Notes under the pieces: generated by a model
What the model saw: only the letters and a program-made list of their open reading frames with translations
Told to the model about the DNA's origin: nothing
Databases searched by the model: none
NCBI GenBank assembly: GCA_024331125.1
Contig: JANDJI010000002.1
Coordinates: forward strand, 248,001-312,000
Source: Nitrospira sp.
GTDB taxonomy: Bacteria; Nitrospirota; Nitrospiria; Nitrospirales; Nitrospiraceae
DNA: 64,000 nt
Direction: 5' to 3'
Position numbers and translations under genes: made by a program
In this document: piece after piece, positions 35,086 through 44,528 of the stretch
Layout of the letters: the number at the start of each line of letters is the position of its first letter
How positions within the stretch are numbered: the first letter of the stretch is position 1

Positions 35086-36977
35086 GACAGGTCGCCGTCA
35101 AACTGTTCCATGCCGTAGCCGGACGATACGGAAGCCTGCTGCTGGACCATCGTTCGCTGATCGTGATCGGCACGCAATTGAGCTTGATCCTGGCGGCGAA
35201 TCTCACCGCGTTCCTGTTGCGATTCGACGCCGATATTCCGCCCCAATACCGGACGGTGATGTGGCACTACTTGCCCGTCGTCCTGTTGACCTTCGGCGCG
35301 GGGCTGTGGGTGTTCGGCATTCAACGGGGCCTGTGGCGTTATGTGGGGCTGCACGACTTGGGGAGGATTCTCTGGGCCTCGCTCGCCGGCTCGGCGGTCT
35401 TTTATGGAGTGGTCCATCTCCTATTGGGAGTCAAAGAGTATCCCCGCTCGGTCATTATTCTCACCGGGCTGTTGAGCGGGCTCTATTTGGCCGGCATCAG
35501 ACTGGCCGTACGATGGTTCCGTGAATGGCTTCAGATCGTTGGTCCGACCGCCAGGCGTGTCTTGATCGTCGGTGCCGGCAACGCGGGCGAGCAGTTGGCA
35601 CGCGCCATGCTCTCCGACCCGGACTATCACTGCCGTCCGGTCGCGTTTCTGGACGATGATTCGGTGAAGCGGAAGATGCGCATCCACGGTATCCCTGTGT
35701 TGGGTACCACGGCGGACGTCAAAGCTGTGGCGGATCGCGTGGGAGCCCAGGAGATCATCGTGGCGATTCCGTCGGCGCCCACCCACGTCAAACAGAAGAT
35801 TCTCGCCGCGTCCGAAGGCTGCACGGCGCCGATCAAGATTTTGCCCAGTGTCAAACGGCTCCTTGGCGACCCGGTCCTGCTCCAACAGGTTCGACCGATG
35901 AGCCTTGAAGATCTGTTGCAACGGGAGCCGATACGGACCGACTGTCAAGAGCTGCATCCATTGGTAGAGGGGAAAACCGTGCTGGTGACCGGCGCCGGGG
36001 GATCGATCGGTTCGGAGTTGTGCCGGCAAATCGCGCAATATCGGCCGGAATCATTAGTTCTGTTCGAGCGGTATGAAAATGCGCTCCATGCGTTACTGCT
36101 GGAACTGCGCGCGGCCTTTCCGCAAGTTGGGGTCCTCCCGATAGTGGCGGATGTCACCATGCCGGATCGGGTGGCCGAAGTCTTCCGCCAGACGAAGCCC
36201 GACCTCGTGTTTCATGCGGCGGCACACAAACATGTGCCGTTGATGGAGCTCAATCCTAAAGAGGCGGTTCGGAACAATGTTATCGGGACTCGCGTGGTGG
36301 CCGAAGAGTCGCTGAAGGCGGGCGTCGAGCGGTTCGTGCTCATCTCGACCGACAAGGCGGTCAATCCGTCGAGCGTCATGGGAGTAACCAAGCGGATCGC
36401 CGAACATCTGGTGCGAAATCTGAATGGTCTGGGCCAGACAGTGTTCACGGTCGTGCGATTCGGAAACGTGTTGGGGAGCAACGGCAGTGTCGTGCCGTTG
36501 TTTGCCGAGCAGATTCGCAAGGGAGGGCCGGTGACCGTAACGGACCCGGAGATCCGGAGATTTTTCATGACGATTCCGGAAGCCGTCCAGCTTGTTCTGC
36601 AAGCCAGTGTCATGGGGCAGGGGGGCGAGGTGTTCGTGCTCGACATGGGGGAGCAGATCAAAGTGGCCGACTTGGCGCGGAACATGATCGTGCTGTCCGG
36701 CCTGGTGCCGGGCAAAGATATTCAGATCGTCTACACCGGTCTGCGGCCCGGAGAAAAACTCTATGAAGAACTGTTCGAAGCCGGTGAACAGGTCGTGCCC
36801 ACTTCCCATCCGAAGATTCATCGCGCGGTCGGCGGTGTATTGCCGGCGGAAGATCTCGATGCGTGGATCAAAGAGTTGCCTGACAAGTTGTCGGACTGTG
36901 AGGATGACGAGGTGCTGCAAGATTTAAAACGACTCGTCCCCAGTTTTCATCCGCTGATTTCAGAGCGTGTTTCATAG
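35082..36977 (+). CDS. Membrane nucleoside-diphosphate-sugar dehydratase (WbpM/CapD family)
   Basis: 631 residues. Four hydrophobic segments in the first ~140 residues anchor it in the inner membrane; a Rossmann-like domain (VLIVGAGNAGEQLARAM) follows, then the catalytic SDR domain with VTGAGGSIGSELC near 298-310. The active site has TDKAVNPSSVMGVTK: Met in place of the usual Tyr, which is normal for this group. It converts UDP-GlcNAc to a 4-keto-6-deoxy sugar for QuiNAc/FucNAc-type residues, fitting the WbpV/WbpL-like genes at 25.9 and 28.4 kb. Confidence 0.9.
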   Translation: MRQVAVKLFHAVAGRYGSLLLDHRSLIVIGTQLSLILAANLTAFLLRFDADIPPQYRTVMWHYLPVVLLTFGAGLWVFGIQRGLWRYVGLHDLGRILWASLAGSAVFYGVVHLLLGVKEYPRSVIILTGLLSGLYLAGIRLAVRWFREWLQIVGPTARRVLIVGAGNAGEQLARAMLSDPDYHCRPVAFLDDDSVKRKMRIHGIPVLGTTADVKAVADRVGAQEIIVAIPSAPTHVKQKILAASEGCTAPIKILPSVKRLLGDPVLLQQVRPMSLEDLLQREPIRTDCQELHPLVEGKTVLVTGAGGSIGSELCRQIAQYRPESLVLFERYENALHALLLELRAAFPQVGVLPIVADVTMPDRVAEVFRQTKPDLVFHAAAHKHVPLMELNPKEAVRNNVIGTRVVAEESLKAGVERFVLISTDKAVNPSSVMGVTKRIAEHLVRNLNGLGQTVFTVVRFGNVLGSNGSVVPLFAEQIRKGGPVTVTDPEIRRFFMTIPEAVQLVLQASVMGQGGEVFVLDMGEQIKVADLARNMIVLSGLVPGKDIQIVYTGLRPGEKLYEELFEAGEQVVPTSHPKIHRAVGGVLPAEDLDAWIKELPDKLSDCEDDEVLQDLKRLVPSFHPLISERVS

Positions 36978-37085
36978 TTGTTTCCTCCCCAAAATCGGTC
37001 CCTGGTTGAAGCAAGCGAAACGTCGATGCCCGCGATTCATGACTGCCAGCGATAACGGCGCGATCATGCGAGCATGGGGATCGGC

Positions 37086-37982
37086 ATGAAAATTTTATTG
37101 ACCGGCAAGAACGGCCAGGTGGGGTTTGAGTTAGGGCGGGCGCTGGCGCCGTTGGGGGAGGTCTGCGCCGTCGATCAAGAAGACTGTGACTTGACGAAAG
37201 AGTCTTCCATTCGGGAGCTTGTGCGTCGGGTTCAACCGGATGTCATCGTCAATCCCGCCGCCTACACCGCCGTGGATCGAGCGGAGTCCGAACCGGATGT
37301 GGCCCATGCCGTCAATGCGATGGCGCCGAGAGTCATTGGAGAAGAAGCGGACAAACTCGGCGCGCTCGTCATCCATTATTCGACGGATTATGTCTTCGAC
37401 GGTGAAAAGCCTGGGTTCTATATCGAGGAAGATGAAGCGCGACCGCAAAACGTCTATGGTCAAAGCAAGCGAGAGGGCGAACTGACATTGCAACGGGCCA
37501 CGACTCGTCATCTGATCCTTCGCACCAGTTGGGTCGTGGGGGCGCACGGCGCCAATTTCGCCAAGACCATTCTTCGGCTGGCGGCGGAACGAGACCGGCT
37601 GAAGGTCGTGGCCGATCAATGGGGGGCTCCCACTTCCGCCGCGCTGCTGGCCGATGTGACGGCCCATCTCATTCGTGCGTGGCGGCACAAGGGTGAGGGG
37701 CAGTTTCAGTATGGGCTGTATCACCTTGTGGCCGGAGGAGAAACGAATTGGTGCGACTATGCAAGGTTTGTCGTGGGGGAGGCAATGGCGGCCGGTCAAT
37801 CCCTCACACTCTCTCCCAATGCGATCGAGGCGATTCCCTCGTCCGACTATCCGACGGCGGCCAAGCGGCCGGCCAACTCTCGTCTTGACACGAGCAAGTT
37901 TCGCGGCACCTTTCATCTGATCCTTCCGGATTGGCGCGATGGTGTCCGGCATGTGTTGCGGCAACTGTGGGATCGGCAGTAG
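37086..37982 (+). CDS. rfbD: dTDP-4-dehydrorhamnose reductase
   Basis: Last step of dTDP-L-rhamnose synthesis. 298 residues from ATG 37086, which has GGGGA upstream. KILLTGKNGQVGFEL is the NADPH site, IHYSTDYVFDG and YGQSKREGE carry the catalytic Ser/Thr, Tyr and Lys. It completes the rfbB-rfbA-rfbC set 32 kb upstream, a separation unlike the common four-gene operon. Confidence 0.94.
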   Translation: MKILLTGKNGQVGFELGRALAPLGEVCAVDQEDCDLTKESSIRELVRRVQPDVIVNPAAYTAVDRAESEPDVAHAVNAMAPRVIGEEADKLGALVIHYSTDYVFDGEKPGFYIEEDEARPQNVYGQSKREGELTLQRATTRHLILRTSWVVGAHGANFAKTILRLAAERDRLKVVADQWGAPTSAALLADVTAHLIRAWRHKGEGQFQYGLYHLVAGGETNWCDYARFVVGEAMAAGQSLTLSPNAIEAIPSSDYPTAAKRPANSRLDTSKFRGTFHLILPDWRDGVRHVLRQLWDRQ

Positions 37983-38088
37983 GAGGCCGGTGGCCTTTAG
38001 CTCGCTGAGCAGAGGCAGGGGGAAAAGGGGAACGGTTTCTTGTATCGGCAGAGCCATGAGATGGAGAAACAGGGTTTGCGGCTCTCGG

Positions 38089-38117
38089 TTGGCGTGGAAC
38101 GGGTTTTCCAGTAAGAT
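38089..38117 (+). promoter_or_regulatory. Possible promoter of the mntA/hepT pair
   Basis: TTGGCG (38089-38094) and TAAGAT (38112-38117) spaced 17 bases, about 40 bases before the mntA start, which has a GGGGAA ribosome site. Both hexamers match consensus at four of six positions; moderate support only. Confidence 0.35.
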
Positions 38118-38159
38118 CGTCGTGTCGGCGGCAAACGGACGGGCGGAAACGGGGAATCC

Positions 38160-38594
38160 ATGGTCCATTCCAAGCCGAGGATCGTCTCGGTTGAACAGCG
38201 GGATCGCCTGATCAGGCAATTGAGAACGTTGATCGAGAACAGACCGGAAGTGCTCTTTGCCTTGCTGCACGGGTCTTTCCCGGCAGGCGGTCCGTTTCGG
38301 GATGTGGATGTGGCCCTGTACCTTGAGCCTGAAATCGTTCACCGGGAATCGTTTCGTGACTATGAGTTGGAGCGGGGAGTTCGGTGGACCGACATCGTCG
38401 GGTTGCCCGTGGATGTTCGCCTCCTGAATGATGCGCCGGTCGGTTTCCGGTACCATGCTTTGAACGGAACGGTTCTGTTTGTGCGCGATAAAGAGTTCCT
38501 CGACGAGTTTCGCGCCAGAACGTGGGATGAATATTGCGATTTTGCACCCTTCGCCCGACGGTATTTGAGAGAGGCGCTCGGTGGCCGACGTTAA
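38160..38594 (+). CDS. MntA-like nucleotidyltransferase antitoxin (module 3)
   Basis: 144 residues. LLHGSFPAGGPFRDVDVALY near 36-54 has the GS motif and the metal pair D48/D50. MntA AMPylates the tyrosine in the HepT RNase motif and so neutralises the toxin. It overlaps the hepT gene by 14 bases. Inserted between rfbD and the kdsC-like gene. Confidence 0.87.
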   Translation: MVHSKPRIVSVEQRDRLIRQLRTLIENRPEVLFALLHGSFPAGGPFRDVDVALYLEPEIVHRESFRDYELERGVRWTDIVGLPVDVRLLNDAPVGFRYHALNGTVLFVRDKEFLDEFRARTWDEYCDFAPFARRYLREALGGRR

Positions 38595-39012
38595 TGTGGA
38601 CCGCCTCCGCGAGCTTGCGGGGCACCTACGAGATGCCTGTCGCCAATTGCATGAGCTTGGGAAATTGGGAGAGGCGACGTTTCTCTCTGACGCAAAAACG
38701 GTCAATAGCGCCAAGTATCTGCTGATTGTGGCCACGGAAGCCGCGCTCGACATCTGTGGCCATGTGGTGGCCAAGCAAGGCGGGCGAAGCCCGGAAGATT
38801 ATGCCGACTGTATGAAGATTCTCGGCGAATTGGGTGTATTGGAAGAAGACCTGAAAATTCGAATGGGCAAAATGGCCCGTTTTCGCAATCTTCTGGTTCA
38901 TCTGTATTGGAAAGTTGAAGATCGGGAGGTTTATCGGATTTTGCAGGAGAGGCTCGGCGACTTCGACGAGTATGTGGGTGCCGTGGGAAGATTCGTCGAA
39001 TCCTCTCTGTGA
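38581..39012 (+). CDS. HepT-like HEPN RNase toxin (module 3)
   Basis: 143 residues, DUF86/HepT type. R102-NLLV-H107-L-Y109 is an intact R-x4-H-x-Y motif, giving both the RNase site and the tyrosine that MntA modifies. Of the three HEPN genes in this window it is the only one with the full motif. GTG start inside mntA. Confidence 0.9.
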   Translation: MADVNVDRLRELAGHLRDACRQLHELGKLGEATFLSDAKTVNSAKYLLIVATEAALDICGHVVAKQGGRSPEDYADCMKILGELGVLEEDLKIRMGKMARFRNLLVHLYWKVEDREVYRILQERLGDFDEYVGAVGRFVESSL

Positions 39013-39072
39013 GAGAGCAAGAAGAGAAGCTTCGAGATTCAATTGTGTCGTGATGCGGTCGATCGGATCGAG

Positions 39073-39672
39073 ATGAATAAAAAAACAAGCCCGAGAACGT
39101 CGACTCGATCGCGTGTAACCGACAGCCGCCTTGTCAAGGCTCGTCTCCGACGCATCCGCCTGTTCGCCACGGATGTGGACGGAGTCTTGACCGACGCGGG
39201 CATGTATTATTCGGAGTCCGGCGACGAATGGAAGAAGTTCAACACGCGCGACGGCATGGGGATCAAGCTGCTTCAAAAAGCCGGTCTTATCACGGCGATC
39301 GTGACGCAGGAACGGACACGATTGGTCGCGCGCCGGGCTGAAAAGCTCACGATCCCGGAGGTGCACCAGGGCGTGATGGACAAATTGTCCATGATCCGAG
39401 ACATGGCATCCCGCTATGGCCTGACGCTTGGACAGGTGGCCTATATCGGCGATGATGTGAACGATCTGGAAGCGCTCAAGGCCGTGGGGTTTTCCGCGTC
39501 ACCAGCCGATGGGATGCCCCAGGTGTTGCGGGCGGTCGATTATGTGTGCCGCAAGAAGGGCGGCGAAGGAGCGGTCAGAGAAGTCGTCGAGATGATCTTA
39601 GAGGCACAGCACCCTCTGGACGGAGTGAAGCATGGCAATTCGCGGGGCACGGACTCAAGGAAACGACTGTAA
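39073..39672 (+). CDS. kdsC: HAD phosphatase, KdsC-like (Kdo-8-phosphate phosphatase)
   Basis: 199 residues from ATG 39073. FATDVDGVLTD has the nucleophile D34 and acid/base D36; Thr/Ser and Lys motifs follow (AIVTQERT) and YIGDDVNDLEAL carries the last acids. No cap domain, as in KdsC. It releases phosphate from Kdo-8-P for the inner core. A related role on other sialic-type sugars cannot be ruled out. Its 3' end overlaps manC by 41 bases. Confidence 0.85.
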   Translation: MNKKTSPRTSTRSRVTDSRLVKARLRRIRLFATDVDGVLTDAGMYYSESGDEWKKFNTRDGMGIKLLQKAGLITAIVTQERTRLVARRAEKLTIPEVHQGVMDKLSMIRDMASRYGLTLGQVAYIGDDVNDLEALKAVGFSASPADGMPQVLRAVDYVCRKKGGEGAVREVVEMILEAQHPLDGVKHGNSRGTDSRKRL

Positions 39673-41116
39673 GTTCCGCCTGTACCCGGTCATCATGGCG
39701 GGCGGCAGTGGAACGAGATTTTGGCCGTTAAGTCGGCATCTGTTTCCCAAACAATTGTTGCGGATCGGCGGGGAGGACACGCTGATTCGGCAAACCATGC
39801 GGCGCGTGCTCGGATGCGCTCCGGCGCATAACGTGCTGATTTCCACCAACGGCCCCCAGGCCGAATTGATTCGTGTCCAATTGGCCGACTGGAAAGACGA
39901 CATGAAGGACAATTATGTGCTGGAGCCCGAGGGTCGGAATACGGCGCCCGCGATCGCATTGGCCGCGATCGAGATTCTGGCGCGCAACCCTGACGGTCTG
40001 ATGTTGGTCGTGCCGGCCGACCATGTGGTGACGGGACAGCGGGAATTTGAATCGGCGGTCATGCTGGCGGCCGGACTGGCCGAAGAGGACTATCTGGTCA
40101 CGTTCGGAATCAAGCCGATCAGGCCGGAAACCGGCTACGGCTACATCAAACCGGATGATAAGACGGTGTTGGGCAGATTGGGAAAGCTTCGCGGCTATCG
40201 CGTCCGTCAATTCGTGGAGAAGCCTGATGCCGCCAAGGCCGCCCGGTATCTCAAGGCCGGTTCCTATTATTGGAACAGCGGGATGTTCGTCTGGAAGGCC
40301 TCGACGATTCTCGAGGAAATCCGCCGGCATCAACCGGCCCTCGCGGAGGTGATGGATCGGATTCGGCAACTGAAGGCGTCCGGCGCGCCGGCCTCTTCGG
40401 TTGATGAAGTGTATCGCGGCGCGGCATCTGTTTCGATCGACAACGGCGTGATGGAACGATCATCGAAGGCGGCAATGGTGCCGGTCTCGTTCCGCTGGTC
40501 CGACGTCGGCAGTTGGGGCAGCTTGGATGAAGTGGCGGTGAAAAATAAGGCCGGGAACATTCTGAACGGGCGAGTCGTCGATCTCGACAGCGCCGACTCG
40601 ATCGTGTATGCCGATCGTCGAGTGGTGGCGACGATCGGATTAAAAGACATGGTGGTCGTGGACACGCCGGACGCGACGCTCGTGTGCCCCAAGGCGCGGG
40701 CGCAGGACGTCAAAAAAATCGTCGAAGTTCTCAAACGGCAACAGGCGCCGGAGCACCTGGAGCACCTGACGGTTCAGCGGCCATGGGGGTCCTACACGGT
40801 GTTGGAAGAGGGGTTCGGCTTCAAGGTCAAGCGGGTCACCGTCAATCCGGGAGGCCGGCTGTCGCTGCAATTGCATCACAAGCGCAGTGAACATTGGGTG
40901 GTGATCGCCGGCAGGGCTCGTGTGACGAGAGGTGAAGAGGTATTCGAGCTGGGGGTCGGACAGAGCACGGCGATACCGGTCAAGACGCCCCATCGATTGG
41001 AGAATCCCGGCCATGAGACGCTCCACATCATCGAGGTGCAGAACGGGCCCTATCTCGGAGAAGACGATATCGTGCGGTTTCAGGATGATTATGGAAGAAA
41101 GATGGAACGTTCGTAG
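39632..41116 (+). CDS. manC: Mannose-1-phosphate guanylyltransferase / mannose-6-phosphate isomerase
   Basis: 494 residues, bifunctional type II enzyme. YPVIMAGGSGTRFWPLSR near 18-35 is the GTP-binding loop; the C-terminal ~110 residues are a cupin phosphomannose isomerase (RPWGSYTVLEEG, LSLQLHHKRSEHWVVIAG). It gives GDP-mannose for gmd/fcl at the start of the window. The ATG inside kdsC has a GGAGTGAAG ribosome site. Confidence 0.93.
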   Translation: MAIRGARTQGNDCKFRLYPVIMAGGSGTRFWPLSRHLFPKQLLRIGGEDTLIRQTMRRVLGCAPAHNVLISTNGPQAELIRVQLADWKDDMKDNYVLEPEGRNTAPAIALAAIEILARNPDGLMLVVPADHVVTGQREFESAVMLAAGLAEEDYLVTFGIKPIRPETGYGYIKPDDKTVLGRLGKLRGYRVRQFVEKPDAAKAARYLKAGSYYWNSGMFVWKASTILEEIRRHQPALAEVMDRIRQLKASGAPASSVDEVYRGAASVSIDNGVMERSSKAAMVPVSFRWSDVGSWGSLDEVAVKNKAGNILNGRVVDLDSADSIVYADRRVVATIGLKDMVVVDTPDATLVCPKARAQDVKKIVEVLKRQQAPEHLEHLTVQRPWGSYTVLEEGFGFKVKRVTVNPGGRLSLQLHHKRSEHWVVIAGRARVTRGEEVFELGVGQSTAIPVKTPHRLENPGHETLHIIEVQNGPYLGEDDIVRFQDDYGRKMERS

Positions 41117-41176
41117 CTCCACTCTCGGCGATGACAGCGGCCCCGTGCCGGTTCTCCATGATGAGGAACGAAGGAG

Positions 41177-42589
41177 ATGGGACTCTTTCGCGAATATGAT
41201 CTGCGCGGCATCGTCGGTCAGGAGTTGACCGAGGACGTCGCCGAACGGTTGGGGCGCGCGTACGCGACCTATGTCAGAGAAAAGGGCGTGACGGCGATCA
41301 GCCTTGGCAGAGATGGGAGGACCAGTTCACCTGCGCTTCACCGAGCCTTGCTTCAAGGTCTGCTCGCCGGCGGGTTAGATGTCGTTGACATCGGCGTCTG
41401 CACGTCGCCGCTCGTCTATTTTTCGCTGTTCACGTTGCCGGTCGGCGGAGGAATCATGATCACGGGGAGCCACAACGCCGCCGAGTACAATGGGTTCAAG
41501 ATCTGCGTGGGCAAGGGGGCGATTCACGGCGAGGAAATTCAAGAGTTGCGGCGTGTGATGGAAGGGGGCGCCTTCGTTTCCGGCGCCGGACGACTGGTCG
41601 AGCGCGAGATCATTCCGGATTATCTGGCCTATCTTCGCCGGAGCTTTGAGACAGTGGACGCGAGTCATTTGCACGTCGTGATCGATTGCGGCAACGGCGC
41701 CGCCTCTCTCGTGGCCGAGCAGGCGCTGAAACTGTTGGGATGCAAGGTCACGACGTTGCACGGCGATCTGGACGGACGCTTTCCCAACCATCATCCCGAC
41801 CCCACGGTGTTGGAAAATCTGTCGGATCTGATGCAGGCGGTCAAACAATGCGGCGCGGATGTCGGAATCGGGTATGACGGCGACGCGGACCGGATCGGCG
41901 CGGTGGACGAGCGCGGCGAGGTCTTGTGGGGAGACAAGCTCTTGGTTCTGTATTCGCGCGAGATTTTGGCCGAGAAACCTGGGGCGACGATCATCTCGGA
42001 GGTCAAGGCCTCGCAAAGCCTCTACGATGATGTCGCCAAGCGGGGCGGGCGTCCGATCATGTGGAAGACCGGCCATTCGTTGATCAAGGCCAAGATGAAG
42101 GAGGAATCGGCGGTGTTGGCCGGCGAGATGTCCGGGCACATGTTTTTCGCCGATCGGTACTTCGGGTACGACGATGCCGTGTATGCCTCGTGCCGACTCG
42201 TCGAAATCCTGGCGAAACGAAAGAAGCCGCTCTCGGCGTTGGTCGCCGATCTCCCTCGAACGGTGGTGACGCCCGAGATCCGCGTGGACTTGCCCGATGC
42301 GATCAAATTCGAGGTGGTTCGGTCGATCCAAACACGGTGTGAAGGGTATCTCGAAGGGCATCTCAAGGGTCGGCAAGCAAGCCTGTCCGATGGTCTCAGG
42401 CTCCGGGAGCTTATCACCATTGACGGAGTTCGAGCGATCTTCGACGAGGGGTGGGGACTGATCAGGGCTTCCAATACCCAGCCGGCGCTGGTGCTGCGGT
42501 TTGAGGCGGTCTCCCCGGCGAAGCTCGACGCCATTCGTTCCTTCATCGAGGACGAATTGACTTTCGCGAGACGGATGCTCGGCTGTTAG
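41177..42589 (+). CDS. Phosphomannomutase/phosphoglucomutase
   Basis: 470 residues. FREYDLRGIVG start, catalytic phosphoserine S98 in TGSHN, metal loop GYDGDADRIG near 231-240, and the phosphate-binding RASNTQPALVLR at the C-terminus. Interconverts mannose-6-P and mannose-1-P (and glucose phosphates), feeding manC and rfbA. AlgC/ManB group; which name applies is not settled by sequence alone. Confidence 0.92.
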   Translation: MGLFREYDLRGIVGQELTEDVAERLGRAYATYVREKGVTAISLGRDGRTSSPALHRALLQGLLAGGLDVVDIGVCTSPLVYFSLFTLPVGGGIMITGSHNAAEYNGFKICVGKGAIHGEEIQELRRVMEGGAFVSGAGRLVEREIIPDYLAYLRRSFETVDASHLHVVIDCGNGAASLVAEQALKLLGCKVTTLHGDLDGRFPNHHPDPTVLENLSDLMQAVKQCGADVGIGYDGDADRIGAVDERGEVLWGDKLLVLYSREILAEKPGATIISEVKASQSLYDDVAKRGGRPIMWKTGHSLIKAKMKEESAVLAGEMSGHMFFADRYFGYDDAVYASCRLVEILAKRKKPLSALVADLPRTVVTPEIRVDLPDAIKFEVVRSIQTRCEGYLEGHLKGRQASLSDGLRLRELITIDGVRAIFDEGWGLIRASNTQPALVLRFEAVSPAKLDAIRSFIEDELTFARRMLGC

Positions 42590-42632
42590 GCAAAACGGCT
42601 TGAATGATCTTCTCACCCGTGGGGGAGTCTTC

Positions 42633-43406
42633 ATGCGAAGGGAACCGGTGGCGGTCCTGCTGGTTCTGTGTTGCTCGTGGCCGGCGCAGGCTGGAGACGG
42701 CTTCTCGTCAGGCGGAAAACATCCGTTCCAGGTGGGTGAGCGACTGACGTATGAAGTCTCATGGCTCAATATCAATGCCGCCGTCGCCGTCATGGAAATC
42801 AGCGCCCTTGATCGGGCTGCGGACGGCGCGCTCGCGAAATTGGTGGGGACCGCCCGATCCAGACCGATCCTGACCAGGATTTTCCCCGTCGACAACCGCG
42901 TCGAATCCGAAATCGATCTCCCCTCGCTCGTTCCGGCGCACATGACGTTTCGGCGGCGGGAGGGAAAAAGAAAAGAGGACATCGAGTACGTGTTTCATCA
43001 GCGGGAAGGAACAGTGACGGCGGTGAGGGGAGGAACGACCGAAACGTTGCCGATTCCGACCGGCACGCAGGACATTATTTCATGCCTGTATTACACGAGG
43101 AGCGTGTTGCCGTTGACGCCCGGCTCGTCTTTGACGATGAACGTCTATCACGACAAGAAGAACAGGCCGGTCGAGGTCAGGGTCGAGGAGATCGAAGTCA
43201 TCAAGGGGCGATGGGGCAGCGCGGAAACCGCCAGACTGCTGGTGATCATGCCGTTTCACGGACTGTTTATGAATCAAGGAAACATCCGCGTGTGGCTCAC
43301 GACCGATGCACGCCGCACCCCTCTGCGCATGAGGGCGAAGGTTGTTTTAGGATCGATCGTCGCCGACCTTGTGGATGAATTCTCGGGGGGCGGTCCCGGG
43401 AAATAG
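42633..43406 (+). CDS. DUF3108 domain secreted protein
   Basis: 257 residues with a signal peptide (MRREPVAVLLVLCCSWPAQA, then a likely cleavage) and a DUF3108-like beta-rich domain: F-x-V-G-E-x-L-T-Y-E-V-S-W-L near 35-48 and repeated strands to the end. Family members are periplasmic with unknown function. ATG 42633 is preferred to the TTG at 42600 because of its GGGGAG site and the signal peptide. Confidence 0.78.
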   Translation: MRREPVAVLLVLCCSWPAQAGDGFSSGGKHPFQVGERLTYEVSWLNINAAVAVMEISALDRAADGALAKLVGTARSRPILTRIFPVDNRVESEIDLPSLVPAHMTFRRREGKRKEDIEYVFHQREGTVTAVRGGTTETLPIPTGTQDIISCLYYTRSVLPLTPGSSLTMNVYHDKKNRPVEVRVEEIEVIKGRWGSAETARLLVIMPFHGLFMNQGNIRVWLTTDARRTPLRMRAKVVLGSIVADLVDEFSGGGPGK

Positions 43407-43444
43407 ACGAGCCCTTTCGCGAAGAGAAGGCTGACGAGAGGCTG

Positions 43445-43473
43445 TTGTTCACCGGACGCAAACCCGCTATACT
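43445..43473 (+). promoter_or_regulatory. Putative fbp promoter, short or leaderless transcript
   Basis: TTGTTC (43445-43450), 17-base spacer, TATACT (43468-43473). The expected start of transcription is about four bases before the fbp ATG at 43484, and no ribosome site is present between them, so translation may be leaderless. Confidence 0.45.
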
Positions 43474-43483
43474 GTGAGCCGTC

Positions 43484-44488
43484 ATGAGAGAATTTCCCCT
43501 TACATTAAGCCAATTTATCATTCGCGGCCAAGCCGCATATCAGGACGCGACCGGCGAGTTTTCGACGCTCCTAACGCAGATCGGTTTGGTCGGAAAGTTG
43601 ATCGCGCATGATCTTCGACGCGCGGGACTCATTCCGATTCTAGGCACGACCGGCGGGACGAACGTCCAGGGCGAGGCCGTCAAAAAATTGGACGAGATTG
43701 CCAATGACGATTTCGTCAAGGTGTTTCTCCGCAGCGGGTGCGTCTGCGCCGTGGCGTCGGAGGAAATGGAGCGGCCGCTCATGTTGCAGGAGAATTGGCC
43801 GCGGGGCAAATATCTGTTGCTCTTCGACCCGCTGGACGGATCTTCCAATACGGACAATAACATGCCCCTCGGAGCCATTTTTTCCGTACTCAAGCACGGC
43901 CGCGCCGATCGGTCGCCTCGGGAAGACGATCTGCTTCGACCGGGAACGGAACAAATTGCGGCCGGCTATCTCCTCTATGGTTCGAGCACCATGTTGGTGT
44001 TCACGCTGGGGCAAGGAGTCTACGGGTTCACGCTCGATCCCGATACCGGCGAATACTTATTATCGCACGATCGGATCACGATGCCGGACCGGGGCAGGGT
44101 GTACGCGGCCAACGAGGGAAACGTTCACCGGTGGCAGCCCGGCGTGAAGCGATACGTGGAGTCGCTGAAAGTCAACGACAAGGCGACAGGCCGTCCCTAT
44201 AGCAGCCGCTATTCGGGTTGTTTGGTCGCCGACGTCCATCGGCTGTTGCTCGGCGGGGGAATCTATCTGTATCCCGGAGAGGTGGACAAGCCGGAAGGAA
44301 AGCTTCGGCTTTTGTACGAAGCAAATCCGTTGGCGTTGATCGTCGAACAGGCCGGCGGAAAAGCGTCCACGGGGATGGCGCGAATTTTGGAGATAGAGCC
44401 CAAGACCTTGCATCAGCGAGTGCCCTTGATCATCGGGAGTCGCCTTGACGTCGAAGAGGCGGAATCCTTCATTCAAGGGAGGGCATAG
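43484..44488 (+). CDS. fbp: Fructose-1,6-bisphosphatase class I
   Basis: 334 residues. LFDPLDGSSNTDNN near 112-125 is the metal and phosphate site; EAN-PLALIVEQAGGKA near the C-terminus is also diagnostic. Gluconeogenic enzyme hydrolysing fructose-1,6-bisphosphate. It is followed at once by a class I aldolase, so the two act in sequence, as expected in an autotroph that makes sugars from C3 units. Confidence 0.94.
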   Translation: MREFPLTLSQFIIRGQAAYQDATGEFSTLLTQIGLVGKLIAHDLRRAGLIPILGTTGGTNVQGEAVKKLDEIANDDFVKVFLRSGCVCAVASEEMERPLMLQENWPRGKYLLLFDPLDGSSNTDNNMPLGAIFSVLKHGRADRSPREDDLLRPGTEQIAAGYLLYGSSTMLVFTLGQGVYGFTLDPDTGEYLLSHDRITMPDRGRVYAANEGNVHRWQPGVKRYVESLKVNDKATGRPYSSRYSGCLVADVHRLLLGGGIYLYPGEVDKPEGKLRLLYEANPLALIVEQAGGKASTGMARILEIEPKTLHQRVPLIIGSRLDVEEAESFIQGRA

Positions 44489-44528
44489 GCGTATTTTTTA
44501 TGGTAGGTTGACGGAGGAGGACATTCTT

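Noticed and set aside
37131..38774. 547-codon open frame on the - strand
   Set aside because: Antisense to rfbD and mntA; low-complexity composition and no motif, so a shadow frame.
41375..42982. 535-codon open frame on the - strand
   Set aside because: Antisense to the phosphomannomutase gene, no recognisable domain.
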